Below are positions 47,035 to 59,791 of a stretch of 64,000 bases of DNA, piece after piece. The first letter of the stretch is position 1, and the number at the start of each line of letters is the position of its first letter. The translations under genes were made by a program, and so were the position numbers. This stretch comes from Lineus longissimus (taxonomy: Eukaryota; Nemertea; Pilidiophora; Heteronemertea; Lineidae), in the NCBI RefSeq assembly GCF_910592395.1, contig NC_088309.1, positions 26,478,599 to 26,542,598 of the forward strand, read 5' to 3'. Under the pieces are notes generated by a model that made no database searches, had not been told where the DNA came from, and saw only the letters and a program-made list of their open reading frames with translations.

Positions 47035-49382
47035 GACCCAGATTGCATACAGAAAGTGTTTTTTCTCCAACTGATTGTGTGACCATATTTCCAATCCGTA
47101 CACAACATCAAAGATATCTCAAGCCGTAATCGATAAATGACTTGTCACTCACACGAGCCGTACAAGCCCCGGAGATACATGCCTTACATCCCGCTCTACA
47201 TCGCCTCCAGTCAAGGAAACATCTCCACAATCAAAGGCACTTAAAACATCGGCAAAAACAACATTTGTACAACTGATGCGTAATAATGGCTGACAGTGGG
47301 AATAAATGGGGTTGCAAGCATCAATGGATGTTGAAAGAGCACATAGAAGAACTGGAGACAGTCAATGGGAAAAGAGAGTGATGGTCGACTCTTTGATGCC
47401 ATTCATTTATTGAAATAAGACACGATAATGGATATTGGTCAAGGTGTTCAAATGTCAATATACGCGAAGACATCAACGTTCATGGTCAGATGACAATAAC
47501 ATGCCGATGGCTACTTTTGGTGGAGATTTGACGGTCATTTAAAAGAAAAACATTAAGTTTTAAAGAGCACATCATTATTGTTGATAACATATATCGGTCA
47601 GTGCTAAAGCATTGTTCACTTGCATTGATATGAAGAACGTTACAGTGGGGATTAATACGCTCGTCATTATCGTTCTCTTCTCAGTAAATTGAGCCATCAG
47701 TTTAAAAAACTGGCCCAGACATGTCTGGTTTGATACCTCGAAGGGACCAACCCTTGATGGCAAAAGCATGTCTTTGATTGGATTACTAGAGGGATCTAAC
47801 AAATAGACTTGCTTGGAGAGGAAAACTTATCTTGCTTCATTTAAGACCTTTTGGTTTCATTGTTAAAAAATCTAAATATTTTCTTGACAAAATGACTAAC
47901 ACTGTATTGTATAGCTGAGCCCTTTTAGCTATGTTTATAACTGGATTTAGGCCCTTTAGCTGTGTCTTTAAGTGAATAAAGGCCTCTGTGTACAGGTCTT
48001 GCCCCCTAATCGGAGGAATGTGGAGTGACACTTACAAGTGTTCGACAAAATAAACTTGTTGATCTTACATATATAAAATTCTTGATTGAACCGACATAAA
48101 GGGTCAAGCCAATTTAGGCCTTTTTTCTTAACGGGGACTGATATAAAAGCCTTTTAAAGCACATTTATCATTAGAAAAAATTATATGTCTTAAACCGAAA
48201 GGTCTGCCAAAGGACCCCCGAGTGTTATTAAAAAAATGATCCTCAGTTTAGTGTTGAGATACGTAGCAGTTCCATGATGCTCTACAACAACGTATGCAGA
48301 CTACCATACACCACACCAAGATATCTGGTGAGGCTGCATCACATCAATACGTAACGCTTACAGCCATTAGTTCCACCTGTCCTCATCAAAGATTCATCAG
48401 CAACTCAAAACAATGCATAGTTACAACTCATCATCTTCACACTTGATGTCAATTGTGCTAAGTCTAGCAGTCTCCTCAACGACAATTAATTAGCATAAGG
48501 CAAATGGAAAGGCTGACGCAGAAGGCTTCAGGTTGTCTGATTTGTACGGCTATATGCTCGAGTATAGCAGATCAAATGATGAAATCGAATGGCTTCAAGG
48601 ATGCAATTAGCACAGAGAGTAACTTGTCACATTACGCTAAGGGAGGTAGTAAATTCAGAACCCGTGGGACTCATCATGTCTGCATTGGGTTTTCTATGAT
48701 ATGTACTCCGCTAGATTGAAACTATGCACGCATGCACTGCATAATCTATAAAGAACCACGCTATCGGTTGTTTTGTTAACCCTTTGCATCTTGACCGTCT
48801 TATACAATCTCTAACCTATGGACATGGCAGCATTTTGACTGATCATACTGTATGGCACCTCGAATTCCGTGCGTGTCAACGTCAGTTTGGACTAGCGATG
48901 TAAGAAAACCACTGTCTAATTTTATCATCACCCTGCCTCTTTGATGTCCGTCTGACCTTTTCTTTGGAAAACTTTTCCTCGTTCTGTCTCAAACAATACA
49001 CCCACCGAGTCAGTTTGTGACAAATGACTGTATCTTTCAAACAAATTCAAGAATACATCTGGGATTTTATCGCATCTTTTATAGGATTAATCATCTTTCA
49101 CCTGCACAGGTTGAACTAATATGGTGCTTTATATGATAAAGTTCTGATGTATTGGTACATCGCTTTTTATCGTTTTCGACAAAGATGGTGTTATTGTTGT
49201 TAAAAACAAGGTCAACAAGGCACATCATTCCTTGACTGAAATTGAATTACTAATAGGTTGCTTGTCAAGACATTATTCTGAGGAGATGCCTGCATCACCT
49301 TTTAACCTAACTATTGACTGATTGTCAGTTTTATTCTTCATGATATGACATCTTGAGTTTAATTGCACTGACTTATATTTAG
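47035..49382. other. Non-coding stretch
   Basis: Contains a two-copy 32-bp tandem repeat at 47919-47982 (gccc-tttagct-tgt-t unit). No supported exon. Confidence 0.45.
47919..47982. repeat. Two-copy 32-bp tandem repeat
   Basis: gcccttttagctatgtttat at 47919 and gccctttagctgtgtcttta at 47951 begin successive units; a third starts ggcc at 47981. Confidence 0.5.
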
Positions 49383-49606
49383 AAGCCACTAAAAACCTCC
49401 TAATGACTTACCCAATGAAGTTCCAGACATCAAACGACTTGAATCTAAGGAGACGCTCAATGACACCAGCTAAACTTAGTAACATTACCATTTTCAACTT
49501 CGACTCAGGGGTTGCATCTTTCTGTTCAAAACCGATTTTCTTCCACAAAAAGCGAAGCAATCTAGAAAGCTTGCACTTTATATCACTTCAAAAAGGTCAA
49601 CTTGGA
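49383..49606 (+). CDS. Candidate 224-nt internal exon
   Basis: An acceptor (cactgacttatatttag) and a strong donor (CTTGGA|GTAAGT) enclose 224 nt open in one frame, about 74 residues. It includes LNLRRRSMTPAKLSNITIFN, SKPIFFHKKRSNLES and ends ISLQKGQLG in phase 0. The frame is open for about 100 codons in all (49345-49648), so a stop does not force either boundary. Composition is balanced and basic. No domain is recognised. An ATG at 49403 could alternatively be a start. Confidence 0.35.
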
Positions 49607-52600
49607 GTAAGTGGGTGGCATCCTAAAACCAATTCTTGTAGTATTTAACACATGCTTATTTGAAGCACAAAGATAACAAGGAAGTGAAATGTCACGCAGG
49701 AGGTTTCTCGACCTTGTACAGAGTACGGCTGCAAGACTGAAAATATCAATAGAGATTCTGCAAATACTTTATATGTCTCAAGGACGGTTTTGACACCTCT
49801 TCATGGTACAGTTGTCAGGAAACCGACACAATAGTAGGGCGTACCATACAAACTTGGATGTAAATAAATGTTTGTCAGAATCTGAAGTATATCCTGCCCC
49901 GACCTAACTTCAGACCTTGCAGTTGCCAAGATCTATTGATTGACACTTCAAACTTCAATTACCCTAAGCTAAATAATCTGTGTCAAACCATCTGATGGAT
50001 TTCCATCTACACCCATTGTTAAAGATGAAAAATAGGTGAAGGGTAGTTGAGCTGTCAGGGAGATAGTGCCAGGGGTAGGGTTATGTTTGGATAGTAAGCC
50101 CAGGGGAGGGAGTCGCGTATGTGGGTGGACAAGATGATAGGGGCATTGAAAGGCCATGTTTGACTCCAGGGTGCGGGTAACAGCTCTTTAACCTCAAGGA
50201 CACTGCTCATTTGACAAAACGGATGGCTTTATTTACGTATTGGTGCTGAGTGATGACATTGTTGAGTAGCTACCATTGAATTTTAGAAAGTCACTGAAAT
50301 GAAAACATTCTGTTTTGTTTTGAAGTGAAAATCAATAAAAAACAAACTTCAAAGACCTGTGACCAGTAGTTCGCCCTTCAGAGTCCCCCATACGAGTTAC
50401 GAATGGACAAAGAACAATGTGGCAGGTGGATTTTCATTTCAAATGACTAACATTCTATCATGATATCAGAAGGAAAACATGTCAGCATTGTATAGGTTTA
50501 GACTGGTCATTTCCACCAAATCTCATTGAGTTGTCTCAGTATTGCATACGTATAGCTCTTCATATTGAAATACAATTTTGCCGCCAGCGCAATGTGCTAC
50601 ACATGCCACTTCATTTATGTGATAAAAGTCATTTGAATTAGCCAGGGAAATTAAGCATTAATGAAAGTGGTGCTTGCAGTTTCCTTATGATGCTTTGACG
50701 AAAGCTGTTTATTGCGAGTAAGCTAATGTGGATAATGTAGTAATAAAATCGTCAGCTATTATAGGATAGTGTTTTTTGAGTAAAGCGAATGACAAGGTAA
50801 TATTTTCTCAATTTATGTATCATGTCCGTTGCCAAGTCTATTACAATACAACAACCACAGAATGAATTAATTTAACTAGTAAATAATATACTAGCGAATT
50901 ATAAAGTGTGAAATAACCACCCTTAACTTAACAGCATTGCTCTAAAACTGGATCTGAAAGTTTGACATTTCAAATCAAAATTCATTCCTATGAGACAGTA
51001 GCCGACTATGCATAGATAACATGGATACTGGAACATTTCGAAGTACAAAAATCCCCCGTCAATTCAAAAAAATATTATGGTATGGTATGCATGACTTTGC
51101 ACACACACCATGCATATCTGATCAGGTCACTAAATGTAAATGTTTATAAATAAGCAGCATTTCAGTGAAATACATGAGATGGTAAATATTTCATACAGGT
51201 GATATCCAGGTTTAGTTTATCGGAAACCGCGTTCAAACATAAAACACACAAATTTGCGCCACATTCGCTCCTCTTAATTATAAATTGGCTCGCCATTCGC
51301 ATGTTCATATATCGTTCAGCAACTCATAATATGTGCATTGCTAATTGCTTACCCGTACATTTGCATTGCATTTACGATGGATTAATAGGTGTACCAAGGT
51401 ATTAATATGTTTATGTTTACCTTATTCGTGTCCCCCTTCGAGTCAAGTCCTTATGGTATGGCATGATCAATATGCTATTACTAACCATATGATATTGCAT
51501 GGTACCTTTATATTGGACAGAGAAATATTATACGGAAATAGAGCAGTGCAAGCCCTGATATGCTATTTCTACAATGCCATCATTCACATAGCCGATGATA
51601 AATAATTAAACATTACGACTACTGCAACTTGAAATAATTTTATCTCTTTTTATTTTGCCTAAGCAATTATTTCAATAAAAAGACCACTGTCTGTGTGTTT
51701 GAGTGCTGAAAACATTGTCTTCTTTGCAAAACCAATTACCCATAGCTTGAGAATAGTGAATCAATCGGTAGGGATGCCCTAAGGCCAATTTGCAATTCAA
51801 AATCAATTACCTTTCAAGATCTTATTAGAAGTTCCGTTGAGAGCATTGGTTTTGGCGATCAAGGAATGCTTGAAGAACAAGTGCTTGCTAGATCAGCGTC
51901 GATGGAGTCGAGCAATATCTAACAACAATTGTTAGAGTTTTGATTCGTTTGTGACCCGGGGCCAATTGGATGTATTGCTTATTTTGAGCTGAGGCCCGTC
52001 ACTTTCTAAAAATAATTGGTAGCCACATTAAAATGTCTTCCGACAGTACCATGACACCTCCAGTAATCACCAGGACCTGTATTTTCCATGGAAAACCCAA
52101 ATTGTCACCCTAACAAGTATCCATTTCAAAATCCATACTTGCACATAAATGTGTTGGTTTCGTTAGAACTCGCCTCAATATTGTGCTTTTTATAGGACAG
52201 ACATTTCAATTATCCTCATCTATTTTTCATGAGTCAACTTATCAAATTAGTGATTAGAGTGTGTACAGTTGGCAGCTCAACATGCTGCACTATAAAGTTA
52301 GACTAAGAGGGTTTTGGCAGTTTGTACTCTTGAGTTTTTCTACTCTTCAAATGAGTGAGCTTACACTAATCACCTCTTTTCATTGATGGCATAATGGGTA
52401 AACGATGGGTTTTTAGGTCAGTAGGCCAATAGAGATCTAGGTCATCTGTTCAATATTGCACAAAATGCACTACCCAGTTTCAAAATGCTGATATAAGATT
52501 CTTAGTTACCATCTTATTCAGTTTCATACACATATGCATATACGATCTTTCCTAGATTCGTGTAAGATGATTAGTTAATCCTTGTAAAAGCGCAGTCTGC

Positions 52601-53504
52601 AGTTCGAAGACCAATCTTATTCGCTTGGTTTGTCCTGATGAAGTGAAGTAGGCTTACATTCTCTCCGTACCATCAGGAAGCTCATAGCTTATCTACCTGT
52701 CAACTCATAAATCACACTCTCTTCTGTTTTAAATTAACATTTCTGTATGTACCTGCAAGGTAAAGCAAGGAAGTTCACCGGCTATTTATTCTAACATTAT
52801 TGTGGTTGTCTGTCGTGTATTAACATAACTTACACAATGGACTGTTCAGTGGCCTGCAACTGTCATGAAAGGCCTCGATAATAATGCATGACTGGCCAGA
52901 GAATTGCCATATATCTCCAAATCAACGGGTAATGATCATAATTACGAATAATAGTCTTTTGATATCTCAATTTCTCCCTGAATGTAGGCAGTGAAGGTGA
53001 AAAAGAACAGTGGTAAATACGGTCATTGTGGATCATCACTAATGATAGTTGTACACATCTCGGAATAAATATCTCGAGCTGGTCGTATTGAAATCCTGTC
53101 ATGTTGTCCTTATAATATATTTAGTTTATGCTTTGTCAGAGTATATTGCAGTTCGGTAGAGCAGTAGGCCTATCAATGATACGAACAGTGTGGCTTAGAC
53201 AGTCAATGGAGGCGTTTGGAATGTCTTCTGCAAATTAGTGCGTGTAGTGTAATTCTATCAGTCACACCTATATAGATCTGCTACTTGATTATGATTATCC
53301 TCTTGAAAACAGTTTGAAAAGGCTTTAAACACAATATTACTCTTAAACCGTATTTCCCCCTTCGAATATGAGCCATATTCATTAATTCACGATGACGTAT
53401 TCGACAGTCTAGTGTAGAAAAGTTAAACTTATTTCATGATTTAGTGCGTTTTTTGATAGGGCTGATACCCGATGCCTTATATTTCCTTCATAATGTGTTG
53501 CAAC
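49607..53504. other. Long AT-rich non-coding stretch
   Basis: Contains an 8-bp inverted repeat (tatgcatg/catgcata, 51086-51116) and ttgaaataatt/aattatttcaa (51629-51675). No supported exon. Confidence 0.5.
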
Positions 53505-53800
53505 GTAATGCATTATTCCAGTTTAATGCTACTGTGTCGCTTCCTCGTGATTAGAGTCCAGGTCTGGGACTACTGATAGATCACCAAGCCTCTGTAGTAG
53601 CGTTCCTGTCAGAAAACGTAATACACTACCATCTTTATGGAAATACATCTGCATCATCTAAAATCTAGTATTCCAGACTAATGTCATGCATTATTCTCAT
53701 AGAATACTGCTGAACACACGAAATGACTACGAAGTGTGGATTTCGAGACCTACATTCGATTGATAAACATCGATGCGAGAGTTTATGCATTATTCCACCA
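53505..53800. repeat. Diverged repeat around an atgcattattc motif
   Basis: aacgtaatgcattattcca (53502), aacgtaataca-tacca (53615), atgcattattc (53686) and atgcattattcca (53785) recur with spacings of about 110, 68 and 99 bp. Irregular and low confidence. Confidence 0.3.
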
Positions 53801-53946
53801 GAGATGCACATGACAATTGACATGATTCAAGAAGGATGCTACTGGCATATGTGTGATTGTCACTGTACACGCATACATAAACTGGCTCACTGGCCCGGAT
53901 AAAGTGTTACTAACACATACTGCATTGTATGTTGCATAAATAATTA

Positions 53947-54177
53947 TTGTCAAATCAATTTTACAACACTATTGCAATAGATAGTCACTGTTACGGCAGC
54001 GACAATTATGTTATTGATGAACATCTAAAAAAATATCGACCCATGTGCATTCTTGTTGCCGCTGGACCTAATCATGTTTCGCAACTTTTCTTAAAACTCG
54101 ATCGGCCGACTAAAGCTAAGGCCTCTCATTTGATCTACGACCACAAGGACAACCTGATAGGGCTTTCCGTGAAGTAA
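53947..54177 (+). CDS. Coding-like open segment, unassigned
   Basis: A plus-strand frame of about 76 codons ends at TAA (54175-54177). Composition is protein-like (KKYRPMCILVAAGPNHVSQ; LIYDHKDNLIGLSVK) and the second half is CpG-richer than its surroundings. Possible acceptor ends (tattgcaatag, 53973) are weak. No domain is recognised. It may be a terminal exon, a mobile-element fragment or chance. Confidence 0.2.
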   Translation: MSNQFYNTIAIDSHCYGSDNYVIDEHLKKYRPMCILVAAGPNHVSQLFLKLDRPTKAKASHLIYDHKDNLIGLSVK

Positions 54178-54432
54178 TCAATTGGAAACATTGATCTGTT
54201 GGAGCGTTCAACAAATGCAGACAACTTCAAGCATATCGAAGTTTGTAGGCGTTTATATATTGCAATCAAGAAAAAATTGTGCGGCAGTGGGCTTCAGTAA
54301 ATTGGTTGGTACTATACGTGGATGCACATTGTCAGCCCTGTCAACAGATGCGATTAGACATAGGATAAATGGTTAGGCAGTCAGTGTATATCTGATGACA
54401 TCAGAGTATACAGTTAGTAGGGGACCAGCTCT

Positions 54433-54498
54433 CAGTGTGGTCTAACGGTTTGCTGTTGGCGTTTTCACAGCATTGCCCGATTCTGCCTTGGAGTGCCA
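54433..54498 (+). other. Possible tRNA-Glu-like relic
   Basis: tgtggtctaacggtt (A-box region) and, 11 bp on, gttttcac with a TTC anticodon position, followed by gcccg-attc, line up in order with the general shape of a eukaryotic tRNA-Glu. The anticodon stem does not pair and no acceptor stem closes, so it is not a functional tRNA. It may be a decayed tRNA pseudogene or SINE head, or chance. Confidence 0.25.
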
Positions 54499-54754
54499 GA
54501 CAAGACGATTCTACGTGATGGGCTTCAGCAAAGATGGACTGGTACGAATAAATATAGAAATAATAATTCGTAAAGTCGATTGAGATGTAATGAAGTCTGA
54601 GAGTTCATCATAGTGCGAATAATGATGCTTTGGTTTATTCCACACCATGCTGTAAAAAGGTGATATAAAAATATCACATTATTATCTACACCGTAAGTAG
54701 ATTTGTCTAACAAGAATGACATCCGGAGTTTAACCACACTTATGACAGATACTC

Positions 54755-55095
54755 CACGTAGGACGTGTCTATAACTGGACTTTTACTGAGAAAAATATAT
54801 ACCCTCGGGCATTATCCTTTACCGAGACCAGACACATATTATGATTTCTGTTGTGTCACAAGGTTACGGAATACCTGTCACTGGACATTTGCTAAAATGA
54901 TGCTGATACAAATAACAAGGCTAATCCAGACATGCTGATTAATAACAATCGGTGTTCCCTATAAATATGTGGTACCTAGAATAGCCCGCGGACCCTAGCA
55001 GTATATAGTTTGTCATGGTGTAGGACAGGACATCAATAATTGGACATTCCTAAAAAAAAATAACAAGACAAATAACTGTGCTAACTATTATCTTA
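54755..55095. repeat. Diverged tandem repeat, about three copies
   Basis: A (c/t)tggac-tt--taaaa block occurs at 54776, 54882 and 55041. The latter two are followed by aataacaag-caaat/ggctaat. Between them, accgagaccagacacatatta and cggaccctagcagtatatag-like blocks align. Units are about 106 and 159 bp. Confidence 0.4.
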
Positions 55096-55759
55096 TCACC
55101 TCAATAATAACCAATATCAAACATACCTTTTGTGAATCCTCGAACAGTAGGTATCCATGATGCGACGAATGCAATCGCCAATAACGCGACGAATATATCA
55201 CCTCCCATGTTCATTTCATATTGGTCCAAATCACACTGATTAGAAAAATACACAATTTAGTAAATATCCATCCCGGTTGTAGAAAATCCGCACGTCTGCA
55301 GTTTACCCACTTAAGTTATTTTGGAGGTTAGCTACGTTAACTTGCCTTAATATTTTGACAATGTCAACTATCTAATCTGCTTTCTCCAAACCGTAATCTA
55401 GCTGTCCATCGAGATTCCTATTTGAATCTATGATATCCAACGATAAAAAAGTATTAGGAGTTTTATAGTACCCGTATTGCTTTGCACCCTCAAATGATCC
55501 TTTTGACTTCTATAGTTGAGCTAGATCCTAGAAACCTTCTGCACAGGCTGTTGCATTGCTATGGACTGGCCCAACTACCCATAACTCACCAAGCGAGAAA
55601 TGGTTCCCCGGGTAAAAACTCAATCTGCACTAAACTAGAATGTGTGTCCTAATATCCGGAATATCACAAATGCCTACTGGCTATACCAGTTCAATCCACA
55701 ACTTCACCCATCGCAGTATCTAACTCCTTCTCCATTCACTATGCATTAATTGAAACTTG
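55096..55759. other. Non-coding stretch
   Basis: No supported feature. Confidence 0.45.
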
Positions 55760-56290
55760 TCTTCTACGTTGACAGTTGTGAATTCCAATAGCTCACGCTG
55801 TACTAACTGTTCCACCTACCGGGTAGTGGGAGCGACCAGGCACACTTTGGTGATATTGATGCGCTTCTAGCCAATCGCGTTACAGTATCCCTTGTGCGGT
55901 GTTGAGTTGCGGTTGCGACTGACTCTGTCGATCAGTGTCCGACTGGCTCTCCTACCGTAGTCATCGTCCATTGTCATCCATCCTATCTCATCTCGTCACA
56001 GAATCTTTTCAGCGTTGATGAGCTATAGAGAAGCTTGCAGCTAACACTGAATAAGAACCATATGCTCACACTGTCATAGTAACGCAGCAGGATCCATCAG
56101 TAGTATCAGACCATACTATAGCGAGGCGAGTGGTGATGCGTTTCGTGCGTGAAGTCATTGTCATTGCCAGTTGATTGGGTTGGTTGTTTCTGGTATATAG
56201 TTGATATTCCGTAAAAGCACAGAAAACGCATGCTGATTGAGAAAGAGGGTCCGCATGCAACTACATTTTCGCGATCATCTGCAAAGCAGT
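55760..56290. other. CpG-richer patch, possible promoter or old exon
   Basis: CpG dinucleotides are denser than in flanking DNA, with a CCAAT-like box (agccaatcgcg, about 55869). Plus-strand frames include NRVTVSLVRC and SPTVVIVHCHPSYL, interrupted by stops. It could be a promoter/first exon or decayed coding DNA. Confidence 0.2.
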
Positions 56291-57332
56291 AGGCCTATTT
56301 CGATTTTGATGCCCTTGTGAATGCCCATATAACAGATACATATTAGCCGATAATACGAGCGCTGAATTTTCCGCGTAGATCATTTGATTTACGTTTCAAG
56401 TCATAGCATAGCTTATTGAAAATTAATATTTACTTAGCTGTTATGTGGAAGAGCTATTCTATGCAGGCCTATGTAGTCTTAACTGTACATCTGTTTTAGG
56501 CTTTGTTAAAAGTGTTTAGTATTTCCAACAATAACACTGTGAGAGTTTGCTCTAAAGACCAAATGTTAGGACTACCACATAGAGGCGAACAATGGCACAC
56601 ACGTTGACATGTTCTGCAACACAATCTTGAAATTCGCATTGTTCATTAGGGGTAGTTTGATATCGTCAAAAACGCCTGAATGATAAGCCAATTTATATTA
56701 AATTAAACATCGAGATTTATGAACCCACGCTAGGCCGGTGACACCTTTGTTAACACGAGACTATAATACGTGCAGTACGATGCTGTTTAGAATGTCCGAA
56801 TCTTTGAATTTGACCGAATGAAGATGATGCTTTAGCATTCAATATGCCTTATTCAGTAACATTAGGTCACATCCCCGGCCGGTGTAGTTGTAAATATGCC
56901 CTACGATAATGATGGTTTGGTAATTCAATTCAGTTGAAATTATTTCACTCAGATACACCTTCTACGGGCAAAGATATAGTATGAGGGAACAAGTTGACAT
57001 GACGCAGAGTATATGTTGTAGACCTTTCAGAAATATCAACTACCGACGAAACCAGTAACTTTTCTGGAATACGACGGCGTTAACAATCGATGATGGATGA
57101 TCCTGAAAAACTGCCTTTCATCAGAATTCTTGCACTGATACAAACTAGACCAAGAAACTTAAACAATATCAGGTTGGAATAGAGGGAATGAAGAGGCTAA
57201 TACTTCCCTCTCTCAATTCTCAGTTCACTCTAAATCTTCTAGGTGGCAGTATGGACCTTCTTGATTGGTTCAAGATGGGCCGGTAACAAGTAACTAGTAA
57301 ATATTTTCATATTTTTATGGTTATCTTGAAAA
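56291..57332. other. Non-coding stretch
   Basis: No supported feature. Confidence 0.45.
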
Positions 57333-57570
57333 ATGATTCGATACAGCAAAAAAAATACAATGGCATATATCGACCTAAGCCCGACTTCATTGTATTCTTT
57401 CGTCCAAAAGATAATGCTGCCCTGGTATCATGTTCTTCTGGCACCTGCTAGCGACAAATCTGTAATCACAGCATCATCATCTTTTTGTAATGGCCTCGAT
57501 GGTGTCGATGAATACAGAATGACTTGGTCGTACTGTCCAGTACAGAAGAGAATATCAATATTCTTTTTCT
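57333..57570 (+). CDS. Candidate exon with strong donor
   Basis: A plus-strand frame is open from 57333 and reaches a donor TTTTTCT|GTAAGA at 57571. It is CpG-richer than flanking sequence (atcgacc, ccgact, gtcgatg, ggtcgta). Residues include MAYIDLSPTSLYSFVQK, LPWYHVLLAPASDKS and GVDEYRMTWSYCPVQ. Start options are ATG 57333 or ATG 57360, or an acceptor at gattcgatacag (57347). No domain is recognised. If an initiator exon, no signal peptide is visible. Confidence 0.3.
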
Positions 57571-58100
57571 GTAAGAAAGTGTATGGAATGTCATGTTAAG
57601 GCCACAAGCTTATCCAGAAATGTTGTTTCCGTCCACTGTATAGACTTGGAGGACTATCGGTGGTTTTAGTTATCTACTTGATCAGACTTGATCTTCTTCG
57701 GCACGTTGTTCTATACGTGACGGACAAAACAACGCTTTGGAATATGAGCCATCCTGTCTCTTTTCACTAAACGGACATTTGAATAGTCTTTTAATTGAAT
57801 ACTTCGGGAATGACTGGGCGTATCAGGAAGTGTAGAACACGTGAAGTTGCTTGTTTCCTGCGTTGAGTCATCAAAATCAAGATTCAAATATCTGCATCTG
57901 AATTTAACTTCCTCCATGAGTCAGTCAGAAAAAAGCTTTAATTTGCCTCCCAATTCATCATCAAACATGAAATTGAGCTTCCTTTGATGGAATCTCAGTT
58001 ACAGCTATCTTAGCAACTATCATGGGTTATTTTAAAATTCTTATTTCCCCTGACCGGGAATGCCATTTCTCTCCTTGTTGTGTAATTGAAAGGGTCTTGA
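57571..58100. other. Non-coding stretch
   Basis: No supported feature. Confidence 0.4.
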
Positions 58101-58292
58101 ATGCCATTTAACATGATCAATCAGCAATTTGAGATCACTGTTGTCGAGTATCTATATAAACAGTTTCAAATTTCAGTCAATTTGAACAATTTCAACCTCC
58201 ATCCGGTCACAAGAGTTCTCGAAGTGTTATTGGACCACTTTTCTGGTCTGATGGAAAATTTCCTTTGTCATCAAACATTGATTGTTTTCTAA
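58101..58292 (+). CDS. Small ORF of unknown function, weak
   Basis: 63 codons from ATG to TAA with helix-prone, balanced composition (FEITVVEYLYKQF; VTRVLEVLLDHFSGLMENFL). No signal peptide, AATAAA or splice support. Length is within chance expectation. Confidence 0.2.
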   Translation: MPFNMINQQFEITVVEYLYKQFQISVNLNNFNLHPVTRVLEVLLDHFSGLMENFLCHQTLIVF

Positions 58293-59512
58293 GAAACAGG
58301 TTATAACCATAATGTTAAATTGCTAAAATATACAGCTTTGTATAATTTGAAGATGACCATGCAATCACAGCTCACACCTACGGCCCAGCAACGGACGAAA
58401 AGGATATAGGTCTTCTGGTGCTGTGATGTCGTGAATCGTATCACTGAAGCAAAAAAGAAGAAAATGCAATACCCGCAAGAAAAACATTAAAATGATTTCG
58501 CAAATTTGTCAGGTAGTGTTATAATACCAGTAATCAAATTGAGCTGAAAATTTCATTTCGGTACAAATTGGTAGTTGCCAGTCACATCCTCAAAAGTAGC
58601 TTCACCTGGGACGCCCATAAATGGAGGTTGTCAGCGCAATGATGGCCTTGGTGGCACGCAGCTATGCACAATTACCCTGATTTGGAACTCGAATATCAAC
58701 TGAAACATTTCTTGGAAGATGACAAGTACTATTCAGTTAAGGTTATGACGGGCTCTAGCCCCTGAACACGGGAGTTTAAAAAAAGCAACAACCATATCAA
58801 ATAACAACAATATAATGGATTAGGTTTTCAAAACGAAACTCGTTATTTATTTGTTGATTAGATCCAACCGTGAACTTGAAATCATATAGTACAGCGTGTC
58901 CCCGGTTAGTTTCATATTAACCTTATCAGCTCTACTGAGTATGTAGTTATTGGGTATATATTGAGATGAAACGACGGTTTATTGATAAAACTGCGTTATT
59001 TTAAAAACAGGCTTTAGAAGTAACATAAATCTCTTCAGGGACTTATGATATATATGGTAGACAAATAGACATCATGTTATCACAAACCAAGAGAGCTTTC
59101 TTATATTGGTTTTTACATTTAAAACATAACTGAATTTGATGAAACTGTAATCTTGCCCAGGGTAATTTATCAAACAGTTCTCATTTTACTTTGAGTCTAT
59201 CGTCTGCTCCCCCGAGCAGAGGTATATATCACCCAATTCTCAATGGTACCGTAATGGATTCTAAAAACTTAATTCGATCAAATCGCGATGGCTCCTGGCT
59301 CCTGCTTTAAATTGGTAAAAAATACAATCATCAAAGATAGCAATCTATCGCATTGATTATATCAGGGAATCAATTTAACAGAATTCATTACAAGCTTTGA
59401 TGATTTTTTATGAATGATCTCCGAAACCTATATTGCACGTCACGATGGTAATTATACGCCTTATGTATACTAAAACAGATATCGGGTAATGTTAAAAACT
59501 GCTGTGATTTTT
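58293..59512. other. Non-coding stretch
   Basis: No supported feature. Confidence 0.45.
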
Positions 59513-59791
59513 TTACAATGGTGCTGTATCGTTAATAATTTCTCCTTTGTCATGTGTTTTTTCCATTTTCACCAGATAACATTTGTAACATTTATATATT
59601 TTTTTGTATCTACTGTCAGCGCAACCCAACGCATGGTACTCCATGGCTCTTAAGATATTTGCTAAAAGTATTTTTTTGTAACGGTCGAAAATGTCACTGA
59701 TGGATTTGAGCCATGACGCATCACATTCATTGGCGAGCTCATGTGGTTTTAAACCTTTTTCTATGAGCATCTGGTTACACGATGACAACAT
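59513..59791 (-). CDS. ORF of unknown function, weak
   Basis: 92 codons on the minus strand from ATG to TAA. It is Lys/Tyr-rich with a charged helix-like start (QMLIEKGLKPHELANECD; SISDIFDRYKKILLANILRA) and a CYKCY motif. No signal peptide. Upstream acceptors do not give an open phase, so it would have to start at its own ATG. AT-rich composition favours Lys/Ile/Tyr codons by chance. Confidence 0.2.
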   Translation of the reverse strand: MLSSCNQMLIEKGLKPHELANECDASWLKSISDIFDRYKKILLANILRAMEYHALGCADSRYKKIYKCYKCYLVKMEKTHDKGEIINDTAPL

